Part shown: one piece after another, positions 1 through 5,947 of the stretch
Numbering within the stretch: position 1 is the stretch's first letter
How the letters are laid out: every line of letters begins with the position of its first letter
Source of the DNA: Brachyspira sp. CAG:484
GTDB lineage: Bacteria > Cyanobacteriota > Vampirovibrionia > Gastranaerophilales > Gastranaerophilaceae
Assembly (NCBI GenBank): GCA_000431315.1
Contig: HF989687.1
Span: forward strand, 1 to 16,704
DNA length: 16,704 nucleotides
Direction: 5' to 3'
The notes under the pieces: model-generated
Told to the model about the DNA's origin: nothing
What the model saw: the letters and a program-made list of their open reading frames with translations, nothing else
The model's database searches: none
Made by a program: the position numbers and the translations under genes

Positions 1-1
1 C

Positions 2-706
2 TTAACCGGTATTGGTGCAGGTATCGAGCCATTTTGCGCCGCCGAAAAAAGAACGATTAAACCAGGCTTCACGTTAGTCGAGGTATTAATAACGCTGGGT
101 ATAATAGGTGTTGTTGCAGCAATGACTATACCTTCAATTGTTCAAAAACAAAACCCAAAAGAAGCAACATCCAGATTAAAGAAGTTTTACAGTACCATGT
201 CACAGGCTATAATGTTATCAGAAGTTGACAATGGTTCCGTCCAATATTGGGATAAAGCTGACCAGATAAGAAATGAAGATGGCTCATACAATTCAGTTGA
301 AAATGATAAATTGGTTGAGGTATTTTATGATAAATATCTTGCCAAATATCTAAAGATTTCATCAAGGGGTTATCTACGCGAAGATGCAAGATTTCGTTTC
401 TATACGAGATTTCCTGACGGATCTATGGCATGGTATGGAAATGGTGGCTGTATTGATATAGTTTATGACTATAACGGAGGGAAAAAGCCAAATTTACTTG
501 GATATGATAGATTTTCATTTTTGTTATGTAAAGATCAAAAACCGGCTTTTGCAGGATTTAATCTTGATGAAGCGAAAGAATCCCGCGATGATGCAATTGA
601 AACTTGTAAAATTGAGCCGCAGAAATGCACCGGGCTTCTTCAATATGATAATTGGGAATTTAAGCCGGATTATCCATGGCCTACAATAAAAAAGTCTACT
701 TATTAA
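2..706 (+). CDS. Type IV pilin-like / pseudopilin protein, 5' partial
   Basis: The frame is open from the left edge of the window, so the 5' end is missing. It reads through a prepilin signal at 65-121: GFTLVE (cleavage expected between Gly and Phe, with the conserved Glu at +5), followed by the hydrophobic stretch VLITLGIIGVVAAM. The first in-frame ATG (122) lies after this segment and cannot be the true start. The mature part begins like a pilin alpha helix, is Tyr/Asp-rich, and ends in a Cys pair (ETCKIEPQKC) and a PDYPW motif that the second pilin gene also has near its C-terminus. The expected route is PilD-type peptidase processing and assembly into a pilus or type II secretion pseudopilus; the exact role is unknown. 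Upstream of GFTLVE the frame has ATT (56) but no ATG, GTG or TTG, as in the second copy. The stop codon lies inside the terminator hairpin. Confidence 0.8.
   Translation, partial: LTGIGAGIEPFCAAEKRTIKPGFTLVEVLITLGIIGVVAAMTIPSIVQKQNPKEATSRLKKFYSTMSQAIMLSEVDNGSVQYWDKADQIRNEDGSYNSVENDKLVEVFYDKYLAKYLKISSRGYLREDARFRFYTRFPDGSMAWYGNGGCIDIVYDYNGGKKPNLLGYDRFSFLLCKDQKPAFAGFNLDEAKESRDDAIETCKIEPQKCTGLLQYDNWEFKPDYPWPTIKKSTY
14..40 (+). promoter_or_regulatory. Conserved nested hairpin in the pilin leader, copy A
   Basis: GGTGC (14-18) pairs with GCGCC (36-40), including one U-G pair; GGT (20-22) pairs with GCC (28-30) around ATCGA. Same geometry as 2745-2771, upstream of the other pilin gene at the same distance from the prepilin motif. 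Confidence 0.4.
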
Positions 707-718
707 AGTAGACTTTTT
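689..718 (+). terminator. Intrinsic terminator after the first pilin gene
   Basis: The perfect 11-bp stem AAAGTCTACTT (691-701) / AAGTAGACTTT (706-716) has a 4-nt loop, ATTA. Two more A-T pairs extend it to 689-718, and it ends in TTTTT. The pilin stop codon (704-706) is part of the loop and right arm. Confidence 0.8.
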
Positions 719-754
719 ATTGCTATTTTCCCCTAAAAATTTTTTATAATATCA

Positions 755-931
755 TTAATTAGTAGCTGAAACTTTCAGGCTATCAAATTTTGTTGATTCT
801 GAATGTACACGTTTTAAATATTTGGTTAAAGACTTAGCAACCATTTGAGATCTTTTCTGTGCTTCTTTATCCAAAATTTCAAAATATTCATCAATTGATG
901 ACATTATGTAACCAGTGTTTTCCTTTTCCAT
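755..931 (-). CDS. Small protein of unknown function, 58 aa
   Basis: This short ORF starts with ATG at 931 and stops with TAA at 755. AGGAAAGG lies about 11 nt upstream and GGGGA closer in, so initiation is plausible. The product begins MEKENTGYIM, continues with an acidic then basic, probably helical centre (IDEYFEILDKEAQKRSQ, then KSLTKYLKRV), and has no Cys, signal peptide or membrane segment. It follows the ribbon-helix-helix gene by 44 nt on the same strand, so the two are probably one transcript. I do not recognise the family. Its position after a possible antitoxin might suggest a toxin, but no toxin fold is visible, so I do not call it one. Confidence 0.5.
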   Translation of the reverse strand: MEKENTGYIMSSIDEYFEILDKEAQKRSQMVAKSLTKYLKRVHSESTKFDSLKVSATN

Positions 932-975
932 ATTTCCCCATACCTTTCCTTAATATTATAGCTAAAAGTTTTGTT

Positions 976-1164
976 TTAGCCAAGTAGTGTTTCCAAAATT
1001 TCGGCATTTTTAATTGCTTTTTTAGAATTTCTAACCTGATTTCTATACATATAAGTTCTAAGTGCTTCTCTGATAAGCTCAGAACGTGTGCGGTTTTCTG
1101 AATTAGCAACACTGTCTATCTCATCTAAAAATCTTTCAGGCATTGAAATTAGAACTCTTGCCAT
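976..1164 (-). CDS. Ribbon-helix-helix (CopG/Arc-type) DNA-binding protein
   Basis: A 62-aa protein with the layout of a CopG/MetJ/Arc ribbon-helix-helix: an N-terminal beta strand RVLISMPERFLDEID, then a first helix and the typical second-helix motif RSELIREALRTYM. Such proteins dimerise and put the beta ribbon into the major groove; many are antitoxins or plasmid-copy and autorepressors. AAGGAG six nt before the ATG fixes the start. A 58-aa ORF follows by 44 nt on the same strand. No recognisable RelE/ParE, MazF or PIN toxin is adjacent, so the gene may be an orphan repressor. Family confidence is high; biological role unknown. Confidence 0.75.
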   Translation of the reverse strand: MARVLISMPERFLDEIDSVANSENRTRSELIREALRTYMYRNQVRNSKKAIKNAEILETLLG

Positions 1165-1255
1165 AATAAACTCCTTTATTTTTCCCTGTATTTAGTCTTC
1201 CCATATATATAAAGGAAATTATTACGTAAAAATTGCTGAATATGTATATATTTTT

Positions 1256-1290
1256 TATAAAAAAGTTAACAAAACTTTATGCTTTGTTAA
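1256..1290 (-). terminator. Intrinsic terminator of the HEAT-like gene
   Basis: Read on the minus strand, TTAACAAA (1290-1283) pairs with TTTGTTAA (1273-1266) across a 9-nt loop, followed by CTTTTTT. It overlaps the stop codon of the gene at 1287-1997. Confidence 0.6.
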
Positions 1291-1997
1291 TATCTTCTGA
1301 CATAATAATTTTTATCCTGCTTTAATTCGGTGCGCGCTTGTTGAAGTTCAGCATCCTCAAAGCCCAATGAGAGAATTTTTGCAACTTTTTCGCGAATTGT
1401 ATATTCTTCAATGTTTTTGGCAGTCAAAAGAATACGTTTTAGTTCCTGAAAATCTATTTGATTATAAAAATTATATATTGTTTCAAGGCACCAATAGAGT
1501 TTAAAGACTTCTTTGTTCACTTTGTATTTGCCTTCTTGAAAGTTAAATTCTTTTATAATATTTAGTAAAGCATTTGTTTTGGTTGTAAGCTGTCTGCAAA
1601 AATAAGTAGCAAATGCTTTGTTATCTTTCAGATTTGAAACCGCAGATATTATATTTCTGCAAATATTTGCATTTATATCAATAATTGCATCGAGAAATAC
1701 GTCATAACTTTGTATGTTTTCAAAGTATATAACAAAGTCAGGGTTACTCATAAATTCATATATTTTTAAAGATACTGCTTCTCTAATTTTACCGTCCTGT
1801 CCTGTAAGATTTGCAATCAATATATCTGCATCATTTTGGTTTTCCAATTTATCCAGTCTTAATGCCGCAAGCTGCCTTTCTGCAATATTTCCGCTTCTTA
1901 ACAGTTCAATGAGCTCTTCATGGTTTAGAGGTTTATTTATAAGCTCTAAAGCCATATTGAAATTTTTGTCTAAAGTTTCATAGTAAGTATTATTCAA
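1287..1997 (-). CDS. HEAT-repeat-like helical protein of unknown function
   Basis: A 236-aa all-helical protein with no signal peptide or membrane segment. Residues of roughly 20-110 read like degenerate HEAT repeats: paired helices with alternating Leu/Ile and a repeated ...AERQLAALRLDKL... / ...KIREAVSLKIYEF... pattern in which charged residues precede a hydrophobic helix. The C-terminal half (from about 110) is less regular; its last 35 residues again look HEAT-like (IREKVAKILSLGFED). HEAT proteins are scaffolds or enzyme partners and sequence alone does not give the target. The start is TTG at 1997, chosen because GAGG lies 8 nt upstream and an upstream ATG runs out of frame into a stop. 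A terminator overlaps its stop codon. Confidence 0.6.
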   Translation of the reverse strand: MNNTYYETLDKNFNMALELINKPLNHEELIELLRSGNIAERQLAALRLDKLENQNDADILIANLTGQDGKIREAVSLKIYEFMSNPDFVIYFENIQSYDVFLDAIIDINANICRNIISAVSNLKDNKAFATYFCRQLTTKTNALLNIIKEFNFQEGKYKVNKEVFKLYWCLETIYNFYNQIDFQELKRILLTAKNIEEYTIREKVAKILSLGFEDAELQQARTELKQDKNYYVRRY

Positions 1998-2050
1998 ATC
2001 TCAAACCTCATCTCTTTATATGATTAATATAGCATAAAGTATAATGAAAT

Positions 2051-2079
2051 TTGCACCTTGTGCCGTTTTAATGTATTAT
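2051..2079 (+). promoter_or_regulatory. Probable sigma-70-type promoter of the 56-aa gene
   Basis: TTGCAC (2051-2056) and TATTAT (2074-2079) are separated by 17 nt. They lie 33 nt before the ATG at 2113, which has AGGAG at 2101-2105. The spacing and both boxes fit a vegetative promoter; no experimental support. Confidence 0.45.
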
Positions 2080-2112
2080 ATCGGTATAAGACAATGCATG
2101 AGGAGATACATT

Positions 2113-2283
2113 ATGCAAGAAGTAATAAAGTTTTTAAAAGAAATATTTTTGATGAAGCCGGAAGATAAAAGAATAGGTCTTTGCCAGTTCAAAGCTGTTG
2201 AACCGGTTGAAAAACCTGTTAAAAAAGTTATAAAACCTGCAAGTGAAATCAAGCTGTCTGATCTGATGAGAAGAAGCTATTAA
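2113..2283 (+). CDS. Small protein of unknown function, 56 aa
   Basis: I chose ATG 2113 rather than the earlier in-frame ATG at 2044 because AGGAG lies 7 nt upstream and a good promoter (2051-2079) sits between the two candidates. The product has an amphipathic N-terminal helix (MQEVIKFLKEIFLM), then a Pro/Lys/Val-rich low-complexity middle (EPVEKPVKKVIKP), and ends with SDLMRRSY. The middle looks unstructured, so this may be a small adaptor or peptide tag. I do not recognise the family. It is transcribed divergently from the HEAT-like gene. Confidence 0.45.
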   Translation: MQEVIKFLKEIFLMKPEDKRIGLCQFKAVEPVEKPVKKVIKPASEIKLSDLMRRSY

Positions 2284-2360
2284 TCTTCAATACTTGAAAT
2301 ATTACGCTAAATTGTTTATAATAAATAAGGACACAAATATCTTATAGCAGATATATTTTT

Positions 2361-2391
2361 CGAAACTATAGCGGTTCCTGAGGCACAACAC
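2361..2391 (+). repeat. Left arm of a diverged inverted repeat
   Basis: By hand alignment these 31 nt match the reverse complement of 2500-2530 at about 24 of 31 positions, including an exact CCTGAGGCAC core. Upstream of the arm, ATATATTT (2351-2358) also has a counterpart beyond the other arm. The arms are separated by about 108 nt. Confidence 0.5.
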
Positions 2392-2499
2392 AACCCGGGT
2401 AAACGAAAATCCTATCAGGTAAAACAAATAAGAAAATATATTTATTTTCTCGGACACGCTCCCGCACATGATACATATAGTCACATCATTACTGGAATA

Positions 2500-2530
2500 G
2501 TGTCGTGCCTCAGGCACAGCAATCGCCTCG
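2500..2530 (-). repeat. Right arm of a diverged inverted repeat
   Basis: Partner of 2361-2391. It contains the near-palindrome GTGCCT-C-AGGCAC (2505-2517). On the minus strand it begins GAGGCGATTGC, which matches GAGGCGATAGC at 2707-2717 just before the second pilin leader, tying the repeat to the pilin 5' region. Confidence 0.5.
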
Positions 2531-2744
2531 AAAACAAATATATTTTCTTAAATAAAAAAAAGAAAAAATCAACAGTAAAGAAAAAGAAATAATAAGCTGT
2601 AATTATTTTCGAACCGAAAGCTTGAACGGAGCGGAAGCGTGCTTGAGAAAACATAAAACAGATAACACAAAGCAGTAGCACCTTTTGATTAAATATAAAA
2701 TTTTTTGAGGCGATAGCGTAAGCAGGGCGAGAGCGTGCGGTATT

Positions 2745-2771
2745 GGCGCAGGCAACGAGCCATTTCGCGCC
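2745..2771 (+). promoter_or_regulatory. Conserved nested hairpin in the pilin leader, copy B
   Basis: GGCGC (2745-2749) pairs with GCGCC (2767-2771), and inside it GGC (2751-2753) pairs with GCC (2759-2761) around AACGA. Copy A at 14-40 has GGTGC and GGT in the left arms, so both differences turn a G-C pair into a U-G wobble and keep the fold. It may be a structured mRNA leader or simply coding sequence for a long prepilin leader. Confidence 0.4.
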
Positions 2772-2786
2772 GCCGTAAAACCATTC

Positions 2787-3461
2787 ATTAAATCGGGCTT
2801 TACCCTTGCCGAGGTACTAATAACGCTGGGTATAATAGGTGTTGTTGCAGCTATGACTTTGCCATCGCTTGTCAATAATTACAAAAAGCAGCAAGTTATA
2901 ACTTCTCTGCAGAAGACTTATTCAGTTTTAAATCAAGCATTTAGAATGTCACAGGCAGAAAATGAATCTTATGAGTACTGGGAAGAAGCCTATAAAATGG
3001 GACCGGGAGAGTATTTTGACAAATACTGGAAACCTTATTTTAAGATAAGCAGATCTTGTAATAGTTATAAAGAATGCGGCTATCCGGCATATACGCCTTG
3101 GTTACTGGCAAATGGGCAAGCTTCGACTCTTGCTGTTGTAGTGCCTTCACTCAGGACAACTTTTTTTACTCCAGACGGAGTACTTATTGCAATTTCAGCC
3201 TTTACAGGTTCAACAGATTTGGATGATGGCGGGGCTATAGATAATTCAATCTATGTTGATGTTAATGGCTCAAAAAGACCTAATCAGTACGGCAAAGATA
3301 TGTTTGTTTTTGTTCGTACCAAAAAGGGGATAATGCCATATGGCTACAATAAAGATGAAGACACTATAGATAAAAATTGTTCTTCAAAAAGCACCGGTTT
3401 ATATTGTGCTGCAAAACTGGCAAAGGACGGCTGGCAAATGAAAGACGATTATCCATGGTAA
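2787..3461 (+). CDS. Type IV pilin-like / pseudopilin protein
   Basis: The frame is open from 2709. It encodes the prepilin motif GFTLAE (2796-2813; cleavage after Gly, Glu at +5) and the hydrophobic helix VLITLGIIGVVAAM, then about 200 residues of pilin-like protein with Cys in RSCNSYKECG and NCSSKSTGLYC and a C-terminal DDYPW. It should be a prepilin-peptidase substrate built into a pilus or secretion pseudopilus. No ATG, GTG or TTG occurs in frame between the upstream stop (2706) and ATG 2853, which lies after the membrane helix. ATT 2787 is therefore given as a provisional start because it leaves a short leader (I-K-S-G) and an ATT is conserved at the same place in the first copy; no Shine-Dalgarno supports it. 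It ends 3 nt from the convergent cobalamin gene, with no clear terminator. Confidence 0.75.
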   Translation: MKSGFTLAEVLITLGIIGVVAAMTLPSLVNNYKKQQVITSLQKTYSVLNQAFRMSQAENESYEYWEEAYKMGPGEYFDKYWKPYFKISRSCNSYKECGYPAYTPWLLANGQASTLAVVVPSLRTTFFTPDGVLIAISAFTGSTDLDDGGAIDNSIYVDVNGSKRPNQYGKDMFVFVRTKKGIMPYGYNKDEDTIDKNCSSKSTGLYCAAKLAKDGWQMKDDYPW

Positions 3462-3464
3462 AAT

Positions 3465-4043
3465 TTAATATTCAATTCCTTTTCTAGCAGCAATCCCGGT
3501 ATCCCAGTAATGTTTTACCGGTTTAATTTCAGATACGAGGTGGGCTATATCTATAATTTCCTGCCTCGCGTTTCTGCCGGTTAAAACAATTTCCATTTCT
3601 TCAGGCTTGTTCTTCAAAACGTCAAGCATTTCCTGCAAATCTATTAGTCCCAGGTCAATTGCTATATTTGCCTCATCGAGAATTATCAGATTGTATTCAT
3701 CATTTTTTATGGCTTTTTTAGCAAGTTCCCAGCCCTTTTTTATGAGTTCAGTATCCTCATCGGTTTTGTTATTCTGATAAACTATTCTATCAGGTCCGGC
3801 TTGAATAATTGTTAAATTCCTTGCAATCTCTGGAGATAAATTTCTGAATGAATTTAATTCACCGTAATCATCTCCGCCTTTCATAAACATTATTATTAAA
3901 ACTTTCCAGCATCTTCCAAGCGCCCTCATTGCAAGACCAAGCGAAGCCGTAGTTTTACCTTTACCATTTCCCGTATAGACCTGAATATAGCCATGTTTTG
4001 CCCAATCAGGATTTATTAAATTGTTACTGCAATAATCTGTCAT
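3465..4043 (-). CDS. cobO: Cob(I)yrinic acid a,c-diamide adenosyltransferase (CobA/CobO/BtuR family)
   Basis: A 192-aa cytoplasmic ATP:corrinoid adenosyltransferase. It moves the 5'-deoxyadenosyl group of ATP to Co(I) of a corrinoid, making adenosylcobalamin or its precursor. The sequence shows the inverted P-loop GNGKGKTT (residues 25-32) after the family start HGYIQVYTGNGKGK, the region IILDEANIAIDLGLI, ...VLTGRNARQEI, and the typical C-terminus ARKGIEY. Length is normal for the family. It stands alone here with no other cobalamin genes, so it may serve corrinoid salvage. It is divergent from the 5-formyl-THF cyclo-ligase gene with only 29 nt between start codons, and its 3' end faces the pilin gene. 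Confidence 0.93.
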   Translation of the reverse strand: MTDYCSNNLINPDWAKHGYIQVYTGNGKGKTTASLGLAMRALGRCWKVLIIMFMKGGDDYGELNSFRNLSPEIARNLTIIQAGPDRIVYQNNKTDEDTELIKKGWELAKKAIKNDEYNLIILDEANIAIDLGLIDLQEMLDVLKNKPEEMEIVLTGRNARQEIIDIAHLVSEIKPVKHYWDTGIAARKGIEY

Positions 4044-4056
4044 TTTTCTTGAATTT

Positions 4057-4066
4057 ATTATATATT
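4057..4066. promoter_or_regulatory. Overlapping divergent -10 boxes between cobO and the cyclo-ligase gene
   Basis: The 29-nt gap between the two start codons holds TATAAT on the minus strand (4062-4057) and TATATT on the plus strand (4061-4066). The plus box is 6 nt from ATG 4073, the spacing of a leaderless transcript. No convincing -35 box was found for either direction. Confidence 0.35.
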
Positions 4067-4072
4067 AAAAAC

Positions 4073-4606
4073 ATGGAGAGTAAAACAGATTTAAGAACTA
4101 GATTTAAAACTGCACGAAAGCAGCTTGATATTTTAAAAATTAGCCGAAATATCGAAGAAAATATCAGGGCTCTCGATTTTTATCAGAAATCAAAGAGTAT
4201 AATGCTTTTTTATCCGACTGAATATGAAGTTAATCTGTTAGGATTGCTTAATGATAAAGATAAAAATTTTTATTTTCCAAAGGTAAACAAAAGCGAACTG
4301 CTGGTATGTCCTTATTCAGAAGGAACTGAGTTTAAAAAGTCCGGACTTAATATAAACGAGCCCTGTTCGTTTCCGGTAAATCCTGATGTTTTGGATTTCA
4401 TAATTGTACCGGCTCTGGCTGCTGACCGCAAAAATTACAGGCTTGGTTATGGCGGAGGGTTTTATGACAGATTTTTAAAACTTGTACCTAATGCTGTAAA
4501 AATTGTACCGGTTCATGAAATGTTTGTTATTGAAGAGCTTCCGGTCGAAGATTTTGATGTTCCTGTTGACTTGATTGTTACAGACGCGAAAAAGGCCCGC
4601 GTTTGA
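4073..4606 (+). CDS. 5-formyltetrahydrofolate cyclo-ligase (MTHFS)
   Basis: A 177-aa enzyme that converts 5-formyl-THF plus ATP to 5,10-methenyl-THF, returning stored folate to one-carbon metabolism. Diagnostic residues are the phosphate-binding loop RLGYGGGFYDRFL (123-135), the preceding IIVPALAADRKNYRLG, the YPTEYEVN segment (48-54) and the N-terminal K-x-x-L-R-like start. I chose ATG 4073 over an in-frame ATG at 3998 because the latter would overlap the divergent cobO gene and add residues the family lacks. There is no Shine-Dalgarno; TATATT 6 nt upstream suggests a leaderless mRNA. The 3' end contains the opposite-strand gene's terminator. Confidence 0.93.
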   Translation: MESKTDLRTRFKTARKQLDILKISRNIEENIRALDFYQKSKSIMLFYPTEYEVNLLGLLNDKDKNFYFPKVNKSELLVCPYSEGTEFKKSGLNINEPCSFPVNPDVLDFIIVPALAADRKNYRLGYGGGFYDRFLKLVPNAVKIVPVHEMFVIEELPVEDFDVPVDLIVTDAKKARV

Positions 4607-4615
4607 GCGAGCCTT
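4589..4615 (-). terminator. Intrinsic terminator of the Met-rich gene, inside the cyclo-ligase 3' end
   Basis: On the minus strand AAGGCTCGC (4615-4607) pairs with GCGGGCCTT (4600-4592), nine pairs with one U-G, around the loop TCAAAC, and runs into TTTTT (4593-4589). On the plus strand the same site has an A-C mismatch and no T run, so it works only for the minus gene. It covers the stop codon of the plus gene. Confidence 0.7.
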
Positions 4616-4669
4616 AAATTGTTGGTTAGTTTAAGGATAGGATGTTGGATTAAAACTTGTTTTTAACTT

Positions 4670-5197
4670 TTAAGCAACGTATTCAGGTTTCCAGAATTGG
4701 GCTGCCTTATCTTCACCCTGTTTTACAGCATCATATTCTGCTTCTAACAGTTTCAGCCTTGTTTCAAGTTTTGCCTTTTCTTTTTGAAGTTCTTTTTCCT
4801 GTTGATTTAAAAGTTTTTCTTCTGCTTTTCCCGCTCGTTCCCTTGCCTGATTATACAAGCTCCGGAAGATCCAGTTCTGATACATTGCCTTCATATTCGG
4901 ATCCTGCATCTGATTCATCTGCATTTGAACATGAGGCATCATCATAAGTCCTTGCATATTTTGCTGAGCACTCATCAAAGCTCCGTTGTGGGCATATGTC
5001 ATAAACATTAACTGCCGGTTGAACATTGAACCCGGAGTGTTCATCATATCACTCATTGACACCGAACCATCCGCGATATTGCTGGCATATTGCTGCAAAT
5101 CGTGAATCTTTTGGTTCATCGTCATGAGCTTATAGTTCAACTCACTTTTTTGACGAATGATCTCAAGTTTTCGATATGCGAAAATCAATAGAGACAT
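4670..5197 (-). CDS. Met-rich coiled-coil protein of unknown function
   Basis: A 175-aa protein in three parts: an N-terminal helix (RKLEIIRQKSELNYKL, about 9-24), a methionine-rich middle (16 Met between residues 48 and 105, with runs such as MMMPHVQMQM), and a highly charged C-terminal coiled coil (about 115-160, EKELQKEKAKLETRL). No signal peptide. AGGTAGG about 8 nt upstream supports ATG 5197. Two short blocks resemble the 130-aa protein encoded at 6069-6461: RQKSELNYKL against KQKSMINTKL, and LETRL against YETRL preceded by a similar charge pattern. They are probably distant paralogues. The shape (helix, flexible middle, coiled coil) would fit a surface or secretion-apparatus part, but no function can be named. 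Confidence 0.6.
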   Translation of the reverse strand: MSLLIFAYRKLEIIRQKSELNYKLMTMNQKIHDLQQYASNIADGSVSMSDMMNTPGSMFNRQLMFMTYAHNGALMSAQQNMQGLMMMPHVQMQMNQMQDPNMKAMYQNWIFRSLYNQARERAGKAEEKLLNQQEKELQKEKAKLETRLKLLEAEYDAVKQGEDKAAQFWKPEYVA

Positions 5198-5250
5198 TTT
5201 TTACCTACCTAAGATTTAAACTAACTTTTTTAACCTTTACCTACATGTAT

Positions 5251-5288
5251 ATAAAAACATGCAACTCCTTGGAATTGCATGTTTTTAT
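5251..5288 (-). terminator. Intrinsic terminator downstream of clpP
   Basis: A perfect 14-bp inverted repeat, ATAAAAACATGCAA (5251-5264) / TTGCATGTTTTTAT (5275-5288), with a 10-nt loop. On the minus strand it starts 19 nt after the clpP stop codon and ends in TTTTTAT. It would also stop plus-strand transcription. Confidence 0.75.
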
Positions 5289-5306
5289 ATTTATTGTTAA
5301 TTTTTG

Positions 5307-5921
5307 TTACAAAGAGTTTCTTTCAACCACTTTATCAATCAATCCATATTCCTTTGCTTCAAACGCTGAAAGGAAGTGATCTCTTTCGCAGTCTTCCTTA
5401 ACTTTATCAAAAGGCTGCCCTGAATTTTCTGCAATAATCTCTATTAACATATTTTTCATTCTTAAAATTTCTTTTGCTTCAATTTCAATATCGGTAGCCT
5501 GTCCTTTTGCACCGCCGAGAGGCTGGTGAATCATTATTCTGGAATTTGGCAGAGCCATTCTCTTTCCTTTTGCGCCTGAGCATAGCAAAAATGCACCCAT
5601 TGATGCTGCATCTCCAAGACAAATAGTTGCTACATCAGATTTTATTAAGTTCATAGTGTCATAAATAGCCAGTCCTGCTGTAATTACACCGCCCGGGCTG
5701 TTTATATAAAGCATAATATCTTTTTCATTATTTTCGCTATCCAAAAGAAGAAGCTGGGCAACAACAGAATTAGCTACTTCATCATCAATTTCAGAGCCAA
5801 GAAAAATAATTCTTTCTCTTAAAAGTCTTGAAAATATATCAAATGAGCGCTCTCCTCTTGAAGAAGCTTCAATTACTGTAGGGACATAGCCCATAATTTT
5901 TAAATAAGTTTCCTGATCCAT
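5307..5921 (-). CDS. clpP: ATP-dependent Clp protease proteolytic subunit
   Basis: A 204-aa serine protease subunit that forms the tetradecameric chamber for ClpX/ClpA/ClpC-type unfoldases and degrades unfolded or tagged cytoplasmic proteins. The triad is visible: Ser107 in GDAASMGAFLL, His132 in RIMIHQPLGG, and Asp181 in ERDHFLSA, followed by EAKEYGLIDKV. The oxyanion-region motif INSPGGVITAGLAIYDTM is intact. Length is normal. AGGAG 9 nt before ATG 5921 and an extended -10 (5948-5956) support start and transcription. No clpX is adjacent, so the partner is encoded elsewhere. It sits between two distantly related coiled-coil genes. Confidence 0.97.
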   Translation of the reverse strand: MDQETYLKIMGYVPTVIEASSRGERSFDIFSRLLRERIIFLGSEIDDEVANSVVAQLLLLDSENNEKDIMLYINSPGGVITAGLAIYDTMNLIKSDVATICLGDAASMGAFLLCSGAKGKRMALPNSRIMIHQPLGGAKGQATDIEIEAKEILRMKNMLIEIIAENSGQPFDKVKEDCERDHFLSAFEAKEYGLIDKVVERNSL

Positions 5922-5947
5922 TTAACTTTTCTCCTAATTATAGAAAT

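Larger units (their letters stand above)
2284..2706. other. Gene-free region with degenerate repeat modules
   Basis: No convincing gene is present on either strand; the longer minus-strand open frames are low-complexity Phe/Leu translations of the A-rich plus strand. The stretch is AT-rich with short GC-rich islands that resemble one another and the leader of the pilin gene that follows. These are described separately (inverted pair 2361-2391 / 2500-2530, and the 12-mer family at 2454-2465, 2631-2642 and 2727-2738). Confidence 0.6.

Noticed and set aside
891..1112. Open frame on the minus strand, 73 codons
   Set aside because: It overlaps the ribbon-helix-helix gene and the 58-aa gene in another frame and lacks a family match; those genes have better ribosome binding sites.
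2350..2740. CRISPR array
   Set aside because: The repeats are few, diverged, in both orientations and unevenly spaced; no cas genes are present.
2853..2855. ATG 2853 as start of the second pilin
   Set aside because: It lies after the prepilin cleavage site and membrane helix, which are clearly encoded upstream in the same frame.
2302..2875. Three overlapping minus-strand open frames
   Set aside because: They are low-complexity Phe/Leu/Lys translations of AT-rich repeats, and the last runs antisense through the pilin leader.
3998..4072. Longer N-terminus for the folate cyclo-ligase (ATG 3998)
   Set aside because: It would overlap the divergent cobO gene and add residues absent from the family.
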